Positions 45,538 through 55,847 of a DNA stretch of 64,000 nucleotides are shown piece after piece. This stretch comes from Aquatica leii (lineage: Eukaryota > Arthropoda > Insecta > Coleoptera > Lampyridae). The stretch lies in NCBI GenBank assembly GCA_035610365.1, contig CM069432.1, forward strand, positions 2,728,001 to 2,792,000, in the 5' to 3' direction. The translations under genes and the position numbers were made by a program. Within the stretch, counting starts at the first letter, position 1. Each line of letters begins with the position of its first letter. A model generated the notes under the pieces. It saw only the letters and a list, made by a program, of their open reading frames with translations. It did no database searches and had not been told where the DNA came from.

Positions 45538-46086
45538 ATTAAACAAATCCGGCGATAGATTACGAAAGGTCAGGAAGTTGGTAATAGGCCACTTGTAAGC
45601 AACAGACCACCTAAGCCTAGAATTACTTCTCGGATGCGGACATACTCGGCTATACATTACAAAATCCTTTTACAACTTGCCAAAAAATAAAGGAAACGCT
45701 GAATATTAATTGCTCTGTTTCCACCATTCAGAGACGTTTCGCGAATCAAATTTACATTGTAGAAAACCGGCAAGTAAACCCTAACATTACAGAGCGTATT
45801 GCTGCAGCTCGGTTGCGCTTTTATCGCCAATATTTAAATTTGGATTGGAGTATTGTTATCTTTACAGATGAAAAAGTATTTTCTAGCACTGATCAATGTC
45901 CAATTACACTGTGAGACCACAAAACACTCGTTACAATATAGAACATGTTTTGCCCAATAGGCAAAGTGGTAGGGTGACAGCTGGAGTGTGGGGATGGATA
46001 TCTCAAGCGGGTCCAGGAGAGTTAGTGCAAGTGACACCACCTCGATTTACTTCAGAGCAATACCTGAATATTTTAGATAATATCTT
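45538..46086 (+). pseudogene. Tc1-like transposase T4, part a (interrupted by element 1)
   Basis: Starts, directly after TTTGTAG, with IKQIRR, matching VRQVRR at the first codons of T3 exon 2, so the splice acceptor position is shared. It continues with stops to the first catalytic block IFTDEKVFSS (Asp intact), then WGWISQAGPGELVQVTPPRF and TSEQYLNILDNI, where element 1 inserts. The second half is at 52782-53146. No exon 1 was recognised upstream. Confidence 0.8.
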
Positions 46087-46619
46087 TGTAACGTCCCGTT
46101 TGAGTTCATTACATTAAAATTCAATTTTACGTTCGTTTATTTTCTGCAACTAATATTGCACGTAAATTTATTCAGCTTGGCAACGTCGCGTGGTATTTCG
46201 GAAGCGTCTGCGTAGCCGACTTGAGTTGTAGCTTAAGCTGGCATTTCCGTTTGAAGAATCTTGCGTAGTTCACGTAGTGATGCGGGGAAGACACATTTTC
46301 TTGATTATGGCGTAAAAACCCATGCAATTTAATTTTTATTTATTCCATCTAATTATTGGTGAGTTTACCTTTATTTTGATATAATTTTTCTATTGAATTC
46401 AACATTTTTAGTGATTTCAAAATGTTACGCAATATAGTTAGACAAAGGAATTTATTTTGAAGGCCGTTGTAAATGCAGCGTGAGTACATCATGTCATTAA
46501 AAAAAAAACCATTCTAATTATTTATATTTAGGGCCTTTCCTCCTTTCTTTTTATTCTGGATTTTTTCGTTTACTGGAATTTTTTTTCTCTATTTCAACAT
46601 CAGAATTAGCGATTCTTAC

Positions 46620-46665
46620 ACTAAAATCCGTGTAAGAATAAGCCAATTCTTACACGAATTTTAGT
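46620..46665. repeat. 20-bp hairpin in the element 1 leader
   Basis: Arms ACTAAAATCCGTGTAAGAAT (46620-46639) and its complement (46646-46665), with one mismatch and a 6-nt loop. Confidence 0.8.
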
Positions 46666-46998
46666 AATGTTAGTTTTTTCAAAGTTAGTATCTCTGCATC
46701 GTAAGTTGACGTTACATGAAAAAGAAATCAAAATTATTGGAAGTTAACAATTGAAATTCAAATTTTGATGCCAAGATAAAATAAAAACGTCCTATTAATT
46801 CAAAGTTATTTACTTATAAAGGTATAAAGAGAAAATTTTGTATGAGATTTTAAGGTTAACACATAAATTTCAATATGTCAAAGTGTAAGTGCTGCCAATT
46901 CAGTAAAATATAAATTTCCCAATGTTGTTTTAAAAATTAAAATTATACGAAAAATATTAAATATTGTATCGAAATAGAGAAAATCGTATAAAGCACAC

Positions 46999-47105
46999 GT
47001 TATAGAATACGTTTCAATCACTCGACCGCTTCATAAACTCACCGCTGCGCGGCTCGTGTATGAAACGCGGTCTCGTGATTGAAGTGCGTTCATTCTGTAA
47101 CTTGT
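46999..47105. repeat. Long GC-containing imperfect hairpin in the element 1 leader
   Basis: The left arm (GTTATAGAAT, CAATCACTCGACCGC, TTCATAAAC) and right arm (GTATGAAACGCGGTC, TCGTGATTG, CATTCTGTAAC) are complementary over about 45-50 bp with small gaps around a GCGCGG centre. Its base composition stands out from AT-rich surroundings. Confidence 0.7.
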
Positions 47106-47705
47106 GTTTTAATATACTATTCTGGATCATTTATTTTGGTTTTGTCTTTTAATTACTGGATTTTCCGTCATTGGATTTATACATTGGTTTTGTGCTTTGT
47201 GGTTGGAAATCTACATTCCTTTAGAAGAATTTTATCACTACAGCAAAGTATGTGCTAAAAATAGAAGATATACGATAACGTCATATCATATGGTGAGTCA
47301 ACTGGAATTATAGTACATTTTACATTCAAGCAATTAAATTCAGTTATTAAAACTTTTCACTCATAACAAATTAACCGTTTACTATTTTTGCATTTAATAT
47401 CAATTAATAATTAGATGTAAGATTTTACGTTTTTATCACTAATTTAAAGGTGGTTGGCGCTCTAATATTTTATTTTAAATCCTGTTTTATTTCTAATATG
47501 TTTAATTCAAATATTGTTCATTGTTCTCTAATGTAAATAGTATATTAAGTTATAGTTAATAAATTAACGGAGTTCACGTCTTTGTATTTATTTTCATTCA
47601 AACTCACACCAGAGGTCTGTGCTTACGATGGCTGCCGTGGTCAAATTATTATTTTTATTTTTTATTTATACGTTTTTATTCCCGGAGTAAGTTTTTCATT
47701 TACAC

Positions 47706-47722
47706 TGGCGCTCAACGTGGGG
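47706..47722 (+). promoter_or_regulatory. Primer-binding site of element 1
   Basis: TGGCGCTCAACGTGGGG begins two bases after the putative LTR end, the usual place for the tRNA primer site. The related G2 has a near-identical sequence. The tRNA is not assigned. Confidence 0.7.
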
Positions 47723-47852
47723 CTGAATTTTGAATGAAGTAATTACTGTGAATTTCCTATATTTTGAATTTTGAATACTTTTGTACTTTGTATTTTATTG
47801 TGTTGTGTATTTTAGGTTAAGATTAATTTTTGAATTTGATTTTATTGTGATC

Positions 47853-49277
47853 ATGTATTTTGTCGAAGCTCTCAGAAGTCACGAGCTATGTCATGAATTG
47901 TTTTTGCGAGGCGTTGATGCTAGTAATGAAAATGTCGATAGTAGACGAAAGTTGTTACGAGCTAAATTATCTCTTGAAAAATTTGATTTAACGATTTTTC
48001 CAAATTATCCTAAAGTTGACATTGACCAACAAGACGAGTTGAATATTTTAAATGATAAAGTAAATGAATTAAATAGATTATTGAATATTTATAAGATTAA
48101 ACCGAAAAAGAGTGAATATCTTCGATTAAGCACACGCTTTACTCATGTTTTGCGTAGGTTGAATTACATAACTTTTAGTGATGAATTTCTTGATATTTCT
48201 AATAATTTAATACGTATGGTTACTAATTCATTAGTTTTGCTTGAGAGTGTTGATGAAACACAAGGGTTATCTTCTGATTTTAATTATTTTATTGAGGCTA
48301 TTGAGCATGAATCTACTTCTGTTCAAGTTACTTCTTTTGTTAACATTAATGTTCCGACAACTTCAATTCCGACTATGACTAATATGAATACGTCTATTCC
48401 TTCAGTTACATTTTCTAGTAACGATTTTTCAAATTTATTGCATACTTTTCAATCGTCGAGTAGTCGTTTACCAATTTATAAATGGCAGTTAAAGTTTACT
48501 GGAAATCCTAAAGATATTTCAGTTTTGTCTTTTGTTCAACGTTGTAATGAACTTAGAGTTGCGCGTAAAGTTAGTTTTCAGGAATTATTTGATGGTGCAA
48601 TTGATCTTTTTGCTGATTCTGGTTTATCATGGTATCGTGCTATTCGCCCTACTGTTAATTCTTGGGATGAATTGGTTCTTAAATTAAAACAAGATTTCTT
48701 ACCCGAAGATTACAATGAAAATTTGTTAGCTGAGATAAAATCTCGAAAGCAATTAGTTAAAGAGTCTCCGACTTTTTTTATATCTCAAATGGTGAATCAA
48801 TTTTTACAATTGGACATTTCAGTACCTGAAACTGAACAGATTAAAATTATTAAAAGAAATTTGCAATTTTATTATGCGTCTCAACTTGCTTTGAAGACTA
48901 TTACTTCAATTACTCAATTAATTTCTTTATGTAAGGTTTTGGAAGCTGTTAAGCCAACAGATTCTCAAATTAACCCGACTTTGACAATTGATTCCAAAGT
49001 AAATTCTAAAGATTCTGGTGTAAAACCCAAATCAACGTTTTTTCAAAAACCTAAGGTTCATTCAACCAATTCTAATAAAAATTTGATTATTAAAAATAAA
49101 TCAATTTCGAAACCTATTTTAGTTAATACAGCCAAATCAACTACGGTTTGTTATAATTGTAGTGGAACAGGTCATTCGTTTCATACTTGTTCGCAGAATC
49201 GAAGAAAATTCTGTTATTTTTGTGGATATTCTGGTGTTACCGTTAGAGATTGTCCCAAATGTACTTCAAAAAACTAA
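47853..49277 (+). CDS. Element 1 gag (capsid-nucleocapsid)
   Basis: 474 codons from the ATG at 47853; the frame is open to an ATG at 47781, but the later start begins the conserved N-terminal LRSHELCHELFLRGVD, a SAP-like helix pair also seen in G2. The capsid core includes RCNELRVARKVSFQELFDGA, LSWYRAIRP and DFLPEDYNENLLAEIKSRK. The C-terminus has one proper CCHC knuckle (CYNCSGTGHSFHTC) and a second lacking its His (CYFCGYSGVTVRDC), then CPKC. It packages the element RNA. The frame is uninterrupted and overlaps pol by 28 nt. Confidence 0.9.
   Translation: MYFVEALRSHELCHELFLRGVDASNENVDSRRKLLRAKLSLEKFDLTIFPNYPKVDIDQQDELNILNDKVNELNRLLNIYKIKPKKSEYLRLSTRFTHVLRRLNYITFSDEFLDISNNLIRMVTNSLVLLESVDETQGLSSDFNYFIEAIEHESTSVQVTSFVNINVPTTSIPTMTNMNTSIPSVTFSSNDFSNLLHTFQSSSSRLPIYKWQLKFTGNPKDISVLSFVQRCNELRVARKVSFQELFDGAIDLFADSGLSWYRAIRPTVNSWDELVLKLKQDFLPEDYNENLLAEIKSRKQLVKESPTFFISQMVNQFLQLDISVPETEQIKIIKRNLQFYYASQLALKTITSITQLISLCKVLEAVKPTDSQINPTLTIDSKVNSKDSGVKPKSTFFQKPKVHSTNSNKNLIIKNKSISKPILVNTAKSTTVCYNCSGTGHSFHTCSQNRRKFCYFCGYSGVTVRDCPKCTSKN
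49268..49274 (+). promoter_or_regulatory. -1 ribosomal frameshift heptamer A AAA AAC at the gag-pol junction
   Basis: In the gag frame the last codons are TCA AAA AAC TAA. The heptamer A AAA AAC immediately precedes the stop, and slipping one base back continues directly into the pol frame (CTA AGT TTT). It fits the X XXY YYZ rule of -1 frameshift signals. A downstream stimulatory structure was not established. Confidence 0.75.
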
Positions 49278-50494
49278 GTTTTGAGAAGCATCGTGTCAGT
49301 CAATGTTTCTCAGTTCCTAGTTATAGGACTGACAAAACTGATTGGAATAATTGGCTATTAAAAGTCAAACATTTTTACAAATCGTTTAAGGTTTCTTCAA
49401 AATTTTCTCAAAAGGCTAGGGATTCTAGACCTCGTTTGAATGTTACAATCTTTAATGAAAATTTTCTTTCTCTTTTGGATTCTGGTGCTAATGTTTCAAT
49501 TTTAGGTAAGCCAGGACATTACTTAATTGATAAATATGATTTGAAATTTAATAGAAATCATGAATTTTTTTCATTAACTACAGCCGATGGTTCTTTTCAA
49601 AGAATTTTAGGTACAATTAATTTGCCTTTTGTTATTAATGGAATTACCCGTTCATTAAATATCATTGTGTCCGACACAATTGAAACTGCTTTGACGTTAG
49701 GGATTGATTTTTGTCAAACCTTTGGTTTAACTGTAGATTTTATTAATAATGAATTCTTTGCACATTCTGCAGAAACTTCAAATTTTCAGATGATTAAATC
49801 TTTAAGTGACTTGAGTGATGAACAAAAATCCGATTTGTCGAAAATTATTAAATTATTTGAGTCTCTAGACAGACCTCAATTAGGTTTAACTAGTCGAGTT
49901 ACTCACTCAATTGATACATGTGATGCAGTTCCAGTGAAACAGCGTTATTATCCTTTATCTCCTGCAATGCTTGAGCATGCAAATAAAGAGATTAATGATA
50001 TGTTTGAACAAGGTATTATACAGCCTAGTACAAGCCCTTGGAGTTCTCCGATGGTATTGGTTAAGAAGAAGTCAGGCGACTATAGAGTTTGCTTTGATAC
50101 TAGAAAATTAAATTCTTTGACTAAGAAGGATGCATATCCACTTCCTTATTTAAACGATATTTTAGATAGATTTAGAGATGCCCGATATTTGACGTCTATT
50201 GATTTAAAGAAAGCTTTTTGGCAAATTCCTCTTGATGATGCAAGTAAGGAAAAAACTGCTTTTACTGTACCTCGTAGGGGTTTATTTGAATATAGAGTTA
50301 TGCCTATGGGTTTAACCAATGCTCCTAGCACTCTTCAACGTTTAATGGACACCTTATTTGACGAATCTTTATCTCAATTTGTTTTTGTATATCTTGATGA
50401 TATAATTATCATTTTCAGTACTTTTAAAGAACATTTAGAAATTTTAGAAAAAGTTTATCAACGTTTAAAGGAGGCAAATTTTACTATTAATTAG
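49275..50494 (+). pseudogene. Element 1 pol: protease and reverse transcriptase
   Basis: Reached by -1 frameshift. Protease active site LLDSGANVSILG and ALTLGIDFCQTFGL. The reverse transcriptase has KQRYYPLSPAMLEHANKEI, GIIQPSTSPWSSPMVLVKKK, YRVCFDTRKLNSL, SIDLKKAFWQIPL, RVMPMGLTNAPSTLQRL and the catalytic VYLDDIIIIF. It ends at a stop after LKEANFTIN, where roughly 30 residues (the CKF..YLG segment) and the frame are lost compared with the related G2. The rest is intact. Confidence 0.9.
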
Positions 50495-50496
50495 GC

Positions 50497-52365
50497 AAAA
50501 TGATCCTTCTAAAATTGATGCAATTGTTAATTTTCCGTTACCTAAGACAGCCACGGAAATCAAACGTTTTACTGGTATGTGTAGTTGGTATCGTAGATTC
50601 ATTTCAGATTTTTGAACTATTTTGGCTCCTATTAATAATTTGTTGAAAGGAAAGAAGAAGAAAGAAACTGTTGTTTGGACCGAAGAAGCTTTAGATTCAT
50701 TTGATATAATTAAATCACGCTTAGTAGATGCACCTATTTTAGCTAGTCCTGATTTTACTAAACCATTTTATTTACAATGTGATGCTTCCAATTATGGAGT
50801 AGGTTGTGTTCTTACCCAAGGGGAAGAAACAAATGAAAAAGTCATTGCTTATGCGTCTCGTACTTTGAATAAAGCCGAACGTAATTATTTAATTACCGAA
50901 CGTGAACTTTTAGCCGTTATTTTTGCAATTCATAAATTTCGTCCTTATATTGAAGGTACTCATTTTAAAGTTGTTACTGATCATCATTCTTTGATTTGGC
51001 TTAATAATTTAAAAGATCCTTCAGGTCGTTTAGCTCGATGGAGCGTAAAGCTTCAACAATTTGATTTTGAAGTCATTCACCGTAAGGGAAAACTTAATGT
51101 TGTTCCTGACGCTCTTTCTCGTGCTCCTTTGGAAATTAGTTCATTGGAATTTTCTATTACTGATTTTGATCCTTGGTATTTAAAGATGATTGATAATATT
51201 ACTAATAAACCAGAATTGTATCCTGATTGGAGAATAGATGATGGAAAACTTTATAAATTCGTTTCAAATAATTTAGAAATTAATTCAAATTTAGTTGAGT
51301 GGAAGTTAGTAGTTCCAAAAAGTTTACGGAAATCAATTTTACTTCAGTGTCATGATGACCCTTCTTCTTCGCATTTAGGTGTTACCAAAACCTTTTCGAA
51401 AATTAAAGAATTATATTATTGGCCAAAGTTAAAGTCGGATGTTGCTAAATATATTCGTCGTTGTTCTGTTTGTTGTAAGAGTAAATCTTCTCAGTTTAAT
51501 CATTTTGGATTCATGGGTAAAGAAAAAGAAGTTTCATTCCCTTTTCAATGTCTTTCAATTGATTTAGTAGGTCCTTTCCCTCGTTCGAAACAAGGCAATA
51601 CAGTTTTATTAGTTGTTTGCGATTGGTTCACTAAATTTACTTTGATTCATCCGATGCGCAATGCTTCTGCAAAACGTATTTGTGAATATTTGGAAAATTA
51701 CGTATTTTTGGTTTATGGTGTTCCTCAGATTTATATGGTGGACAATGGTACTGTTTAATAAATTGATGCAGTCATATAAAATTTCTTCTGTTTGGTTTAA
51801 TGCTAGTTATCACCCACAGGTTAATTTCGTAGAAAGAGTTAACAAAGTGATTGGTACTGCTATTCGTAGTTATATTTCTGACAGTCATAAAGATTGGGAT
51901 GTTGAAATTCATAAAATTGGTCACGCGTTACGCAATGCTGTGCACGAGTCCACTAAATTTACACCTTCTTTTTTGGCCTTTGGTCGTACTGTTCCAATTT
52001 CTGGACATTTTTATGGTAAGTTTAAAGATTTTAGGGAGGAGGAGTTGACTTTGAATACTCGCGAACAGTTAGTTCAAGATATTAATGAATTGTCACCTAT
52101 TTTTAAAGAAGTTAAACGTAATCTTTATTTAGCTTACGAGCGTAATTCTCAATCTTATAATTTAAGGCGTAGACCTTTAAAGCTTAAACTTGGAGATTTG
52201 GTTTGGAAGAAAAATTTCGTTCTTTCTGATGCATCAAAGCATTTTAGTTCTAAATTAGCTCCAAAATTCATTGAAGCGAAAGTTGTTGAAGTTATGGGTC
52301 CAACGACTTATAGATTATCTTCACCTGATAATAAGCCGTTAGGAATTTTTATGTTAAAGATTTGA
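50497..52365 (+). pseudogene. Element 1 pol: RNase H and integrase
   Basis: Connection IKRFTGMCSWYRRFISDF is followed by a stop (50616), then RNase H with YLQCDASNYGVGCVL, LITERELLAVIFAI, FKVVTDHHSLIWL and VPDALSRAP, all four acidic positions present. Integrase: zinc-binding HLGVTKTFSKIKELYYWP and CSVCCKSK; catalytic core LSIDLVGPFP (Asp), YMVDNG (Asp), then a one-base shift at about 51755 and HPQVNFVERVNKV (Glu); the C-terminal domain includes LKLGDLVWKKNF. It stops at 52365, leaving about 416 bp to the element end. Confidence 0.88.
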
Positions 52366-52781
52366 AACCTCATTAGATTTTTGTGATTCTCCTTTACTTC
52401 AAGCTTTGGTTGGAATTTTACATTTTTAATTAAATTTTATTGATGCTCACCCTTGAGGGTCATTACAATCTAAGTGATTGGATGCCTTATATTTTATTTT
52501 ATGTTGAGGAAATCTCAATGTTTATTTTATACCACAGTGTAGGTATATGAATTCTTTGGTTAATGCGCTGACCAAAGACTTTTATTTTATTTGCAGTTAT
52601 TTTACTGCTTTATTTTAATGTATTTGATTACATTTTATTGCCGATTCTGAGAATTTTTTCTCTGGAACTCGTCTTCTCGTATTTGAGTTTTTAATTGCTT
52701 ACTTGCAGTTGTTAAGACGATCATTTTGAGTTTACCTTTGAGCATATAATTATATGTGTAATAGTAAGTTTTTTATTTACA
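52366..52781 (+). repeat. 3' terminal region of element 1 (expected 3' LTR, not matching the 5' one)
   Basis: Non-coding. It ends GTAAGTTTTTTATTTACA at the target duplication. By eye only this 18-bp end, and weakly TTGAGGGTCATTACA near 52.45 kb, resembles the 5' LTR. No purine tract is evident before it. Confidence 0.5.
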
Positions 52782-53146
52782 TCTTGATACCTTCTGTGAG
52801 AAGAAGATTTCTACAAGATGAGCTGGAAATTATTCAAGTAGTCCAGGATAATTCTCCTATTCATCTAGCACGAATTGTTAGGGACTGGATTGAAGATCAA
52901 AACGAAGTTGAAATAATTGAATGGTCAGCGAAATCACCAGATTTGAACCCAATTGAAAATTTGTGGGATGCAATGATCAGAAACTGGGATAGTGATATTC
53001 AATTTAGAACACCTGAAAATATTATCCAACATTTACAATTAGTTTGGGAACGTTTTCGGGGATCACAGTTGTGTGAAAATTTAGTAAACTCTATGCAATC
53101 TAGATTAGAAGCATGCATACAAAATAATAGTTGTTACACAAAATAT
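52782..53146 (+). pseudogene. Tc1-like transposase T4, part b (between the two gypsy insertions)
   Basis: Continues part a at the TCTT duplication: LIPSVRRRFLQDELEIIQ, the second catalytic block VVQDNSPIHLARIVRDWIED and the third PDLNPIENLWDAMI, with 35 residues between Asp and Glu, then LQLVWERFRGSQLCENLVNS and the final NNSCYTKY. The terminal codons run into the second gypsy element; the TGA in frame at 53147 is the first base triplet of its LTR. All three catalytic acids are intact across T4, unlike in T1 and T3. Confidence 0.88.
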
Positions 53147-53600
53147 TGAAACGTTCGAGAAATTATCTGCAAATTCAAGAGTCTTCTGGAAGTTGTTACC
53201 CATCTTCTAGAAGATATATCGAAAGATATGGAACACTCCAGAAGGATTCGCAGATGTGTATAAATACCGAAGAGAGAAATCGTAGGTCAGTTATTGCTGG
53301 AATACAAATGCAGCAGTGTTAAGAAGATTATCAAGCGGAAATAAATCGTTAACACGCGTGTGTCTACATAAATATACCGAGAATAATCGTGTACGTGATT
53401 TTTAGTGTAAACAAGTGTGAAGCTATCCGAGGACCTTATCTTATCTTCTTGTAAGTGATATAAAAATGTAAGTGTTTTTATTAAATATTATTAGATTTTA
53501 TATGTTCGGTTAATTTAAAAGTGTACATATTTCTAGAATAAGTGAACATAATTTTTAGTCGTTATAAATAAATTAGTTTTTAATAAATAAATACGCAACA
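53147..53600 (+). repeat. 5' LTR of element 2
   Basis: 454 bp, TGAAACGTTCG...TACGCAACA. It contains a 25-bp block at about 53254-53278 with TGTATAAATACC, a TATA-box-like sequence that is absent from the 3' LTR. Confidence 0.92.
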
Positions 53601-53601
53601 T

Positions 53602-53618
53602 TGGTGTCAGGTGTGGGG
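53602..53618 (+). promoter_or_regulatory. Primer-binding site of element 2
   Basis: TGGTGTCAGGTGTGGGG starts one base after the 5' LTR, the canonical position. The tRNA is not assigned. Confidence 0.7.
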
Positions 53619-53912
53619 TTCGCGATTTTTATTAGTGTAAATACCATTAAGTAATCTAATATCGCACCCGTAATTGATTGCGTAAATAACTGTTAATTTC
53701 GCGATACGCGTGTTTATTTATAAAGTATAAAATGGTGTTTATTAAACTTTTTCTTTTAACAAGTGCGTGATCGCGATATTAATTAAATTCGTTTCCGTAC
53801 ACTAGTGGTTTAATATTAACAAGTGGATCGTTATTAAAATTTTGTGTTATACAAAAACTGCATTTTAAAAAGAAGTGTATTTAAACTTTATATTCGTGTT
53901 ATATTTAAATTT

Positions 53913-54973
53913 ATGCCGGTGACGCGTTTGCAAGCAGTTAAAATGGATTCAAAAATACTTGAAATTCTCGAATCGATGAATAGAAAAATGGGCGAAAATT
54001 CACAGAAAATTGAAGAAAAACTGTCGGAAAGTTCAAGAAAAATGGAAGAAAAACTTTCCGAAAATTCTCAGAAGATGGAAGAAAATTCAAGAAAAATGGA
54101 AAAAAATTCAAGAAAAATGGAAGAAAAACCGAACATTCTTAGAAAATGGAGGAAAGTTTAACTTTAAAAGAAGAAATACGAACGAGCATACAAAATCAAA
54201 TTAAAATTGTTCAAGAAGAAACCCAAGCAGACATGTTAAACTTAAAAGAAGAAATTTGCGATTCTGTGAATGACATAATAAAAGAAGTACAAGACAAATT
54301 AGAAGAAAAGTTAAAAGAAAATTCAAGAACCATAGAAGACAAGCTAGAGAAAAAATTGAGAGAAAGAATACAACTGCTTGAAGATAGAATGACTCAAATG
54401 AATTGTCACGGTGAAGGAAGCGTCACGAGTGAAGATTTAATAATGGACCATCGAGAAGAAAACACTCACAAGTTCAAAGTTGTACCACCGAATTTTGATG
54501 GTAAAGTTCCATGGTCAACCTACTACAAGCAGTTTGAAGCCGCAGTTACTGCTAATGGTTGGAGCAACAAGCAGAAAGCGGCGTCTTTAATAGTGTCCTT
54601 ACGTGGAGAAGCGCTTGGAATTTTACAAACTGTTCCTGACCACCTACAAGAAAATTACGAACTTTTAATTTCACGTTTAGAAATGAGATATGGAGACGCT
54701 CATTTTCAACAAGTCTATCAAGCTCAAATTAAAAGTCGGGTTCAGAAAGCTGCCGAAAGTCTTCAAGAGTTTGAGTCTGACATAGCTAGATTAACACGGC
54801 TTGCGTATCTTACAGCACCAGATACCTTCTTGGAGCAGTTGGCGATTCAAACCTTTGTAGACGGCCTCCGAGACAACGAAACGCAGCAAACTCTCCGGTT
54901 AGCTCGACCCAAGACACTGGATAACGCTTTGGTGCATGCTTTGGAGTTTGAAGCAGCAAAACAAGCATCGTAA
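53913..54973 (+). pseudogene. Element 2 gag, frameshifted, with tandem coiled-coil repeats
   Basis: The ATG at 53913 starts MPVTRLQAVKMD. It is followed by imperfect repeats of the type ENSRKMEEKLS (about 53990-54135), a long charged coiled coil. The frame is lost near 54150 and resumes at 54146-54973 with more coiled coil, then the capsid region (FKVVPPNFDGKVPWSTYYKQ, AASLIVSLRGEALGIL, ISRLEMRYGDAHF, AIQTFVDGLRDNETQQTLRL). The slippage-prone repeat is a likely cause of the frameshift. A TAA at 54971-54973 separates it from the nucleocapsid/protease frame, which is otherwise continuous. Confidence 0.82.
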
Positions 54974-55570
54974 CGAGATGGTCATAGACTCTGCTGTGCT
55001 ACGGAAGTACCCGCGCAGACACTGGAAAGCATCAAGGAGATAGCGCGACGAATACTTCGGGAAAGAGGAGTGACAGCTTTGAGCTGCGATGAAATAGGCC
55101 ATGTACGACGGCATCATACTAAACCTAAGAAGAGGACAAGAAGAGCGCTTGATAATTTGGAACGAGGCGAGCAAAAGAGACAAAAAGTAATCTCATCTAG
55201 TCAGACTCCGGAGATTACAATCCAAATGGCATCGCCTAGAGAGCAATTGCATAGCATTTATCTCGATGGCAAGATTAATGAAAGAAGCGTCCAGGTACTG
55301 GTTGACACGGGAGCGACGAAGACCATCATTCGTCCTGACATCTTATTGGAAAACGAGAAGACATCGCCAGTAACAGTACTACTTCGAACGGCGACGGGCG
55401 AAGAAATACCTACTCACGGACATGTCAAAGTAACCATTGGTTTGGGAAATGGAGTACTCGACTATCAAATACTGGTAGCCGACATCACGGAAGAAGTTAT
55501 CCTGGGAGTGAAGTGTAGTGATGGCACGCCTGGATGGAAATCTCCGAGAAAGCTAAATACGCGCGATTGA
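54974..55570 (+). pseudogene. Element 2 nucleocapsid remnant and aspartic protease
   Basis: In the same frame as gag after one stop. A broken zinc knuckle is visible (LSCDEIGHVRRHH, retaining GHVRR but lacking the full cysteine set). The protease follows with VQVLVDTGATKTIIRPDIL (catalytic DTGA) and ITEEVILGVK. It stops at 55570; the protease-reverse transcriptase linker continues in another frame (55575-55832). Confidence 0.82.
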
Positions 55571-55847
55571 ACCAATGGATGGCGGCTTAGTTGAAAAGGG
55601 ATTACTCGTTGGCAGAACTTTAGTACGAGTAAAGAACACGATGCCAGTAAGGATCTTAAACATCAACTCAGATGCTGTAACGTTAAAAAAGAAGACCGTG
55701 GTAGGCCAATGCACGCCAGTATCACAAATTGTGAGATGCGTGAAGTCGAACGAAGATACGTCGCCGAAGAAGTGTCCACAACATCTATTGGGCATTCTTA
55801 CCACCAAATGCCAAAACCTCAGCCAAGACTAGCTGGCTAAAGTTAAA

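Larger units (their letters stand above)
46087..47704 (+). repeat. Putative 5' LTR (or LTR plus inserted DNA) of element 1
   Basis: Starts TGTAACGTCCCG directly after the target duplication and ends GTAAGTTTTTCATTTACA directly before the primer-binding site. The element's right end (GTAAGTTTTTTATTTACA at 52764-52781) matches the last 18 bp with one difference, but similarity stops there. It contains two strong hairpins. At 1618 bp it would be unusually long. Confidence 0.55.
46087..52781 (+). mobile_element. Ty3/gypsy element 1
   Basis: Boundaries are defined by the 4-bp duplication TCTT (46083-46086 and 52782-52785) and TG...CA ends; deleting the insert and one TCTT rejoins the T4 transposase frame exactly. 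Inside are a 1.6-kb 5' LTR or leader, primer-binding site, gag, a frameshift site and pol (protease, reverse transcriptase, RNase H, integrase), in the Ty3/gypsy order. There is no envelope-like frame. Pol has a deletion after the reverse transcriptase and a frameshift in the integrase, so it is not autonomous. The 3' LTR is not recognisable as a copy of the 5' one. Confidence 0.88.

Noticed and set aside
45715..45745. Complement of CGAAACGTC as another hammerhead motif
   Set aside because: No CTGANGA core or pairing stem lies at the required distance; it is within Tc1-like transposase coding sequence.
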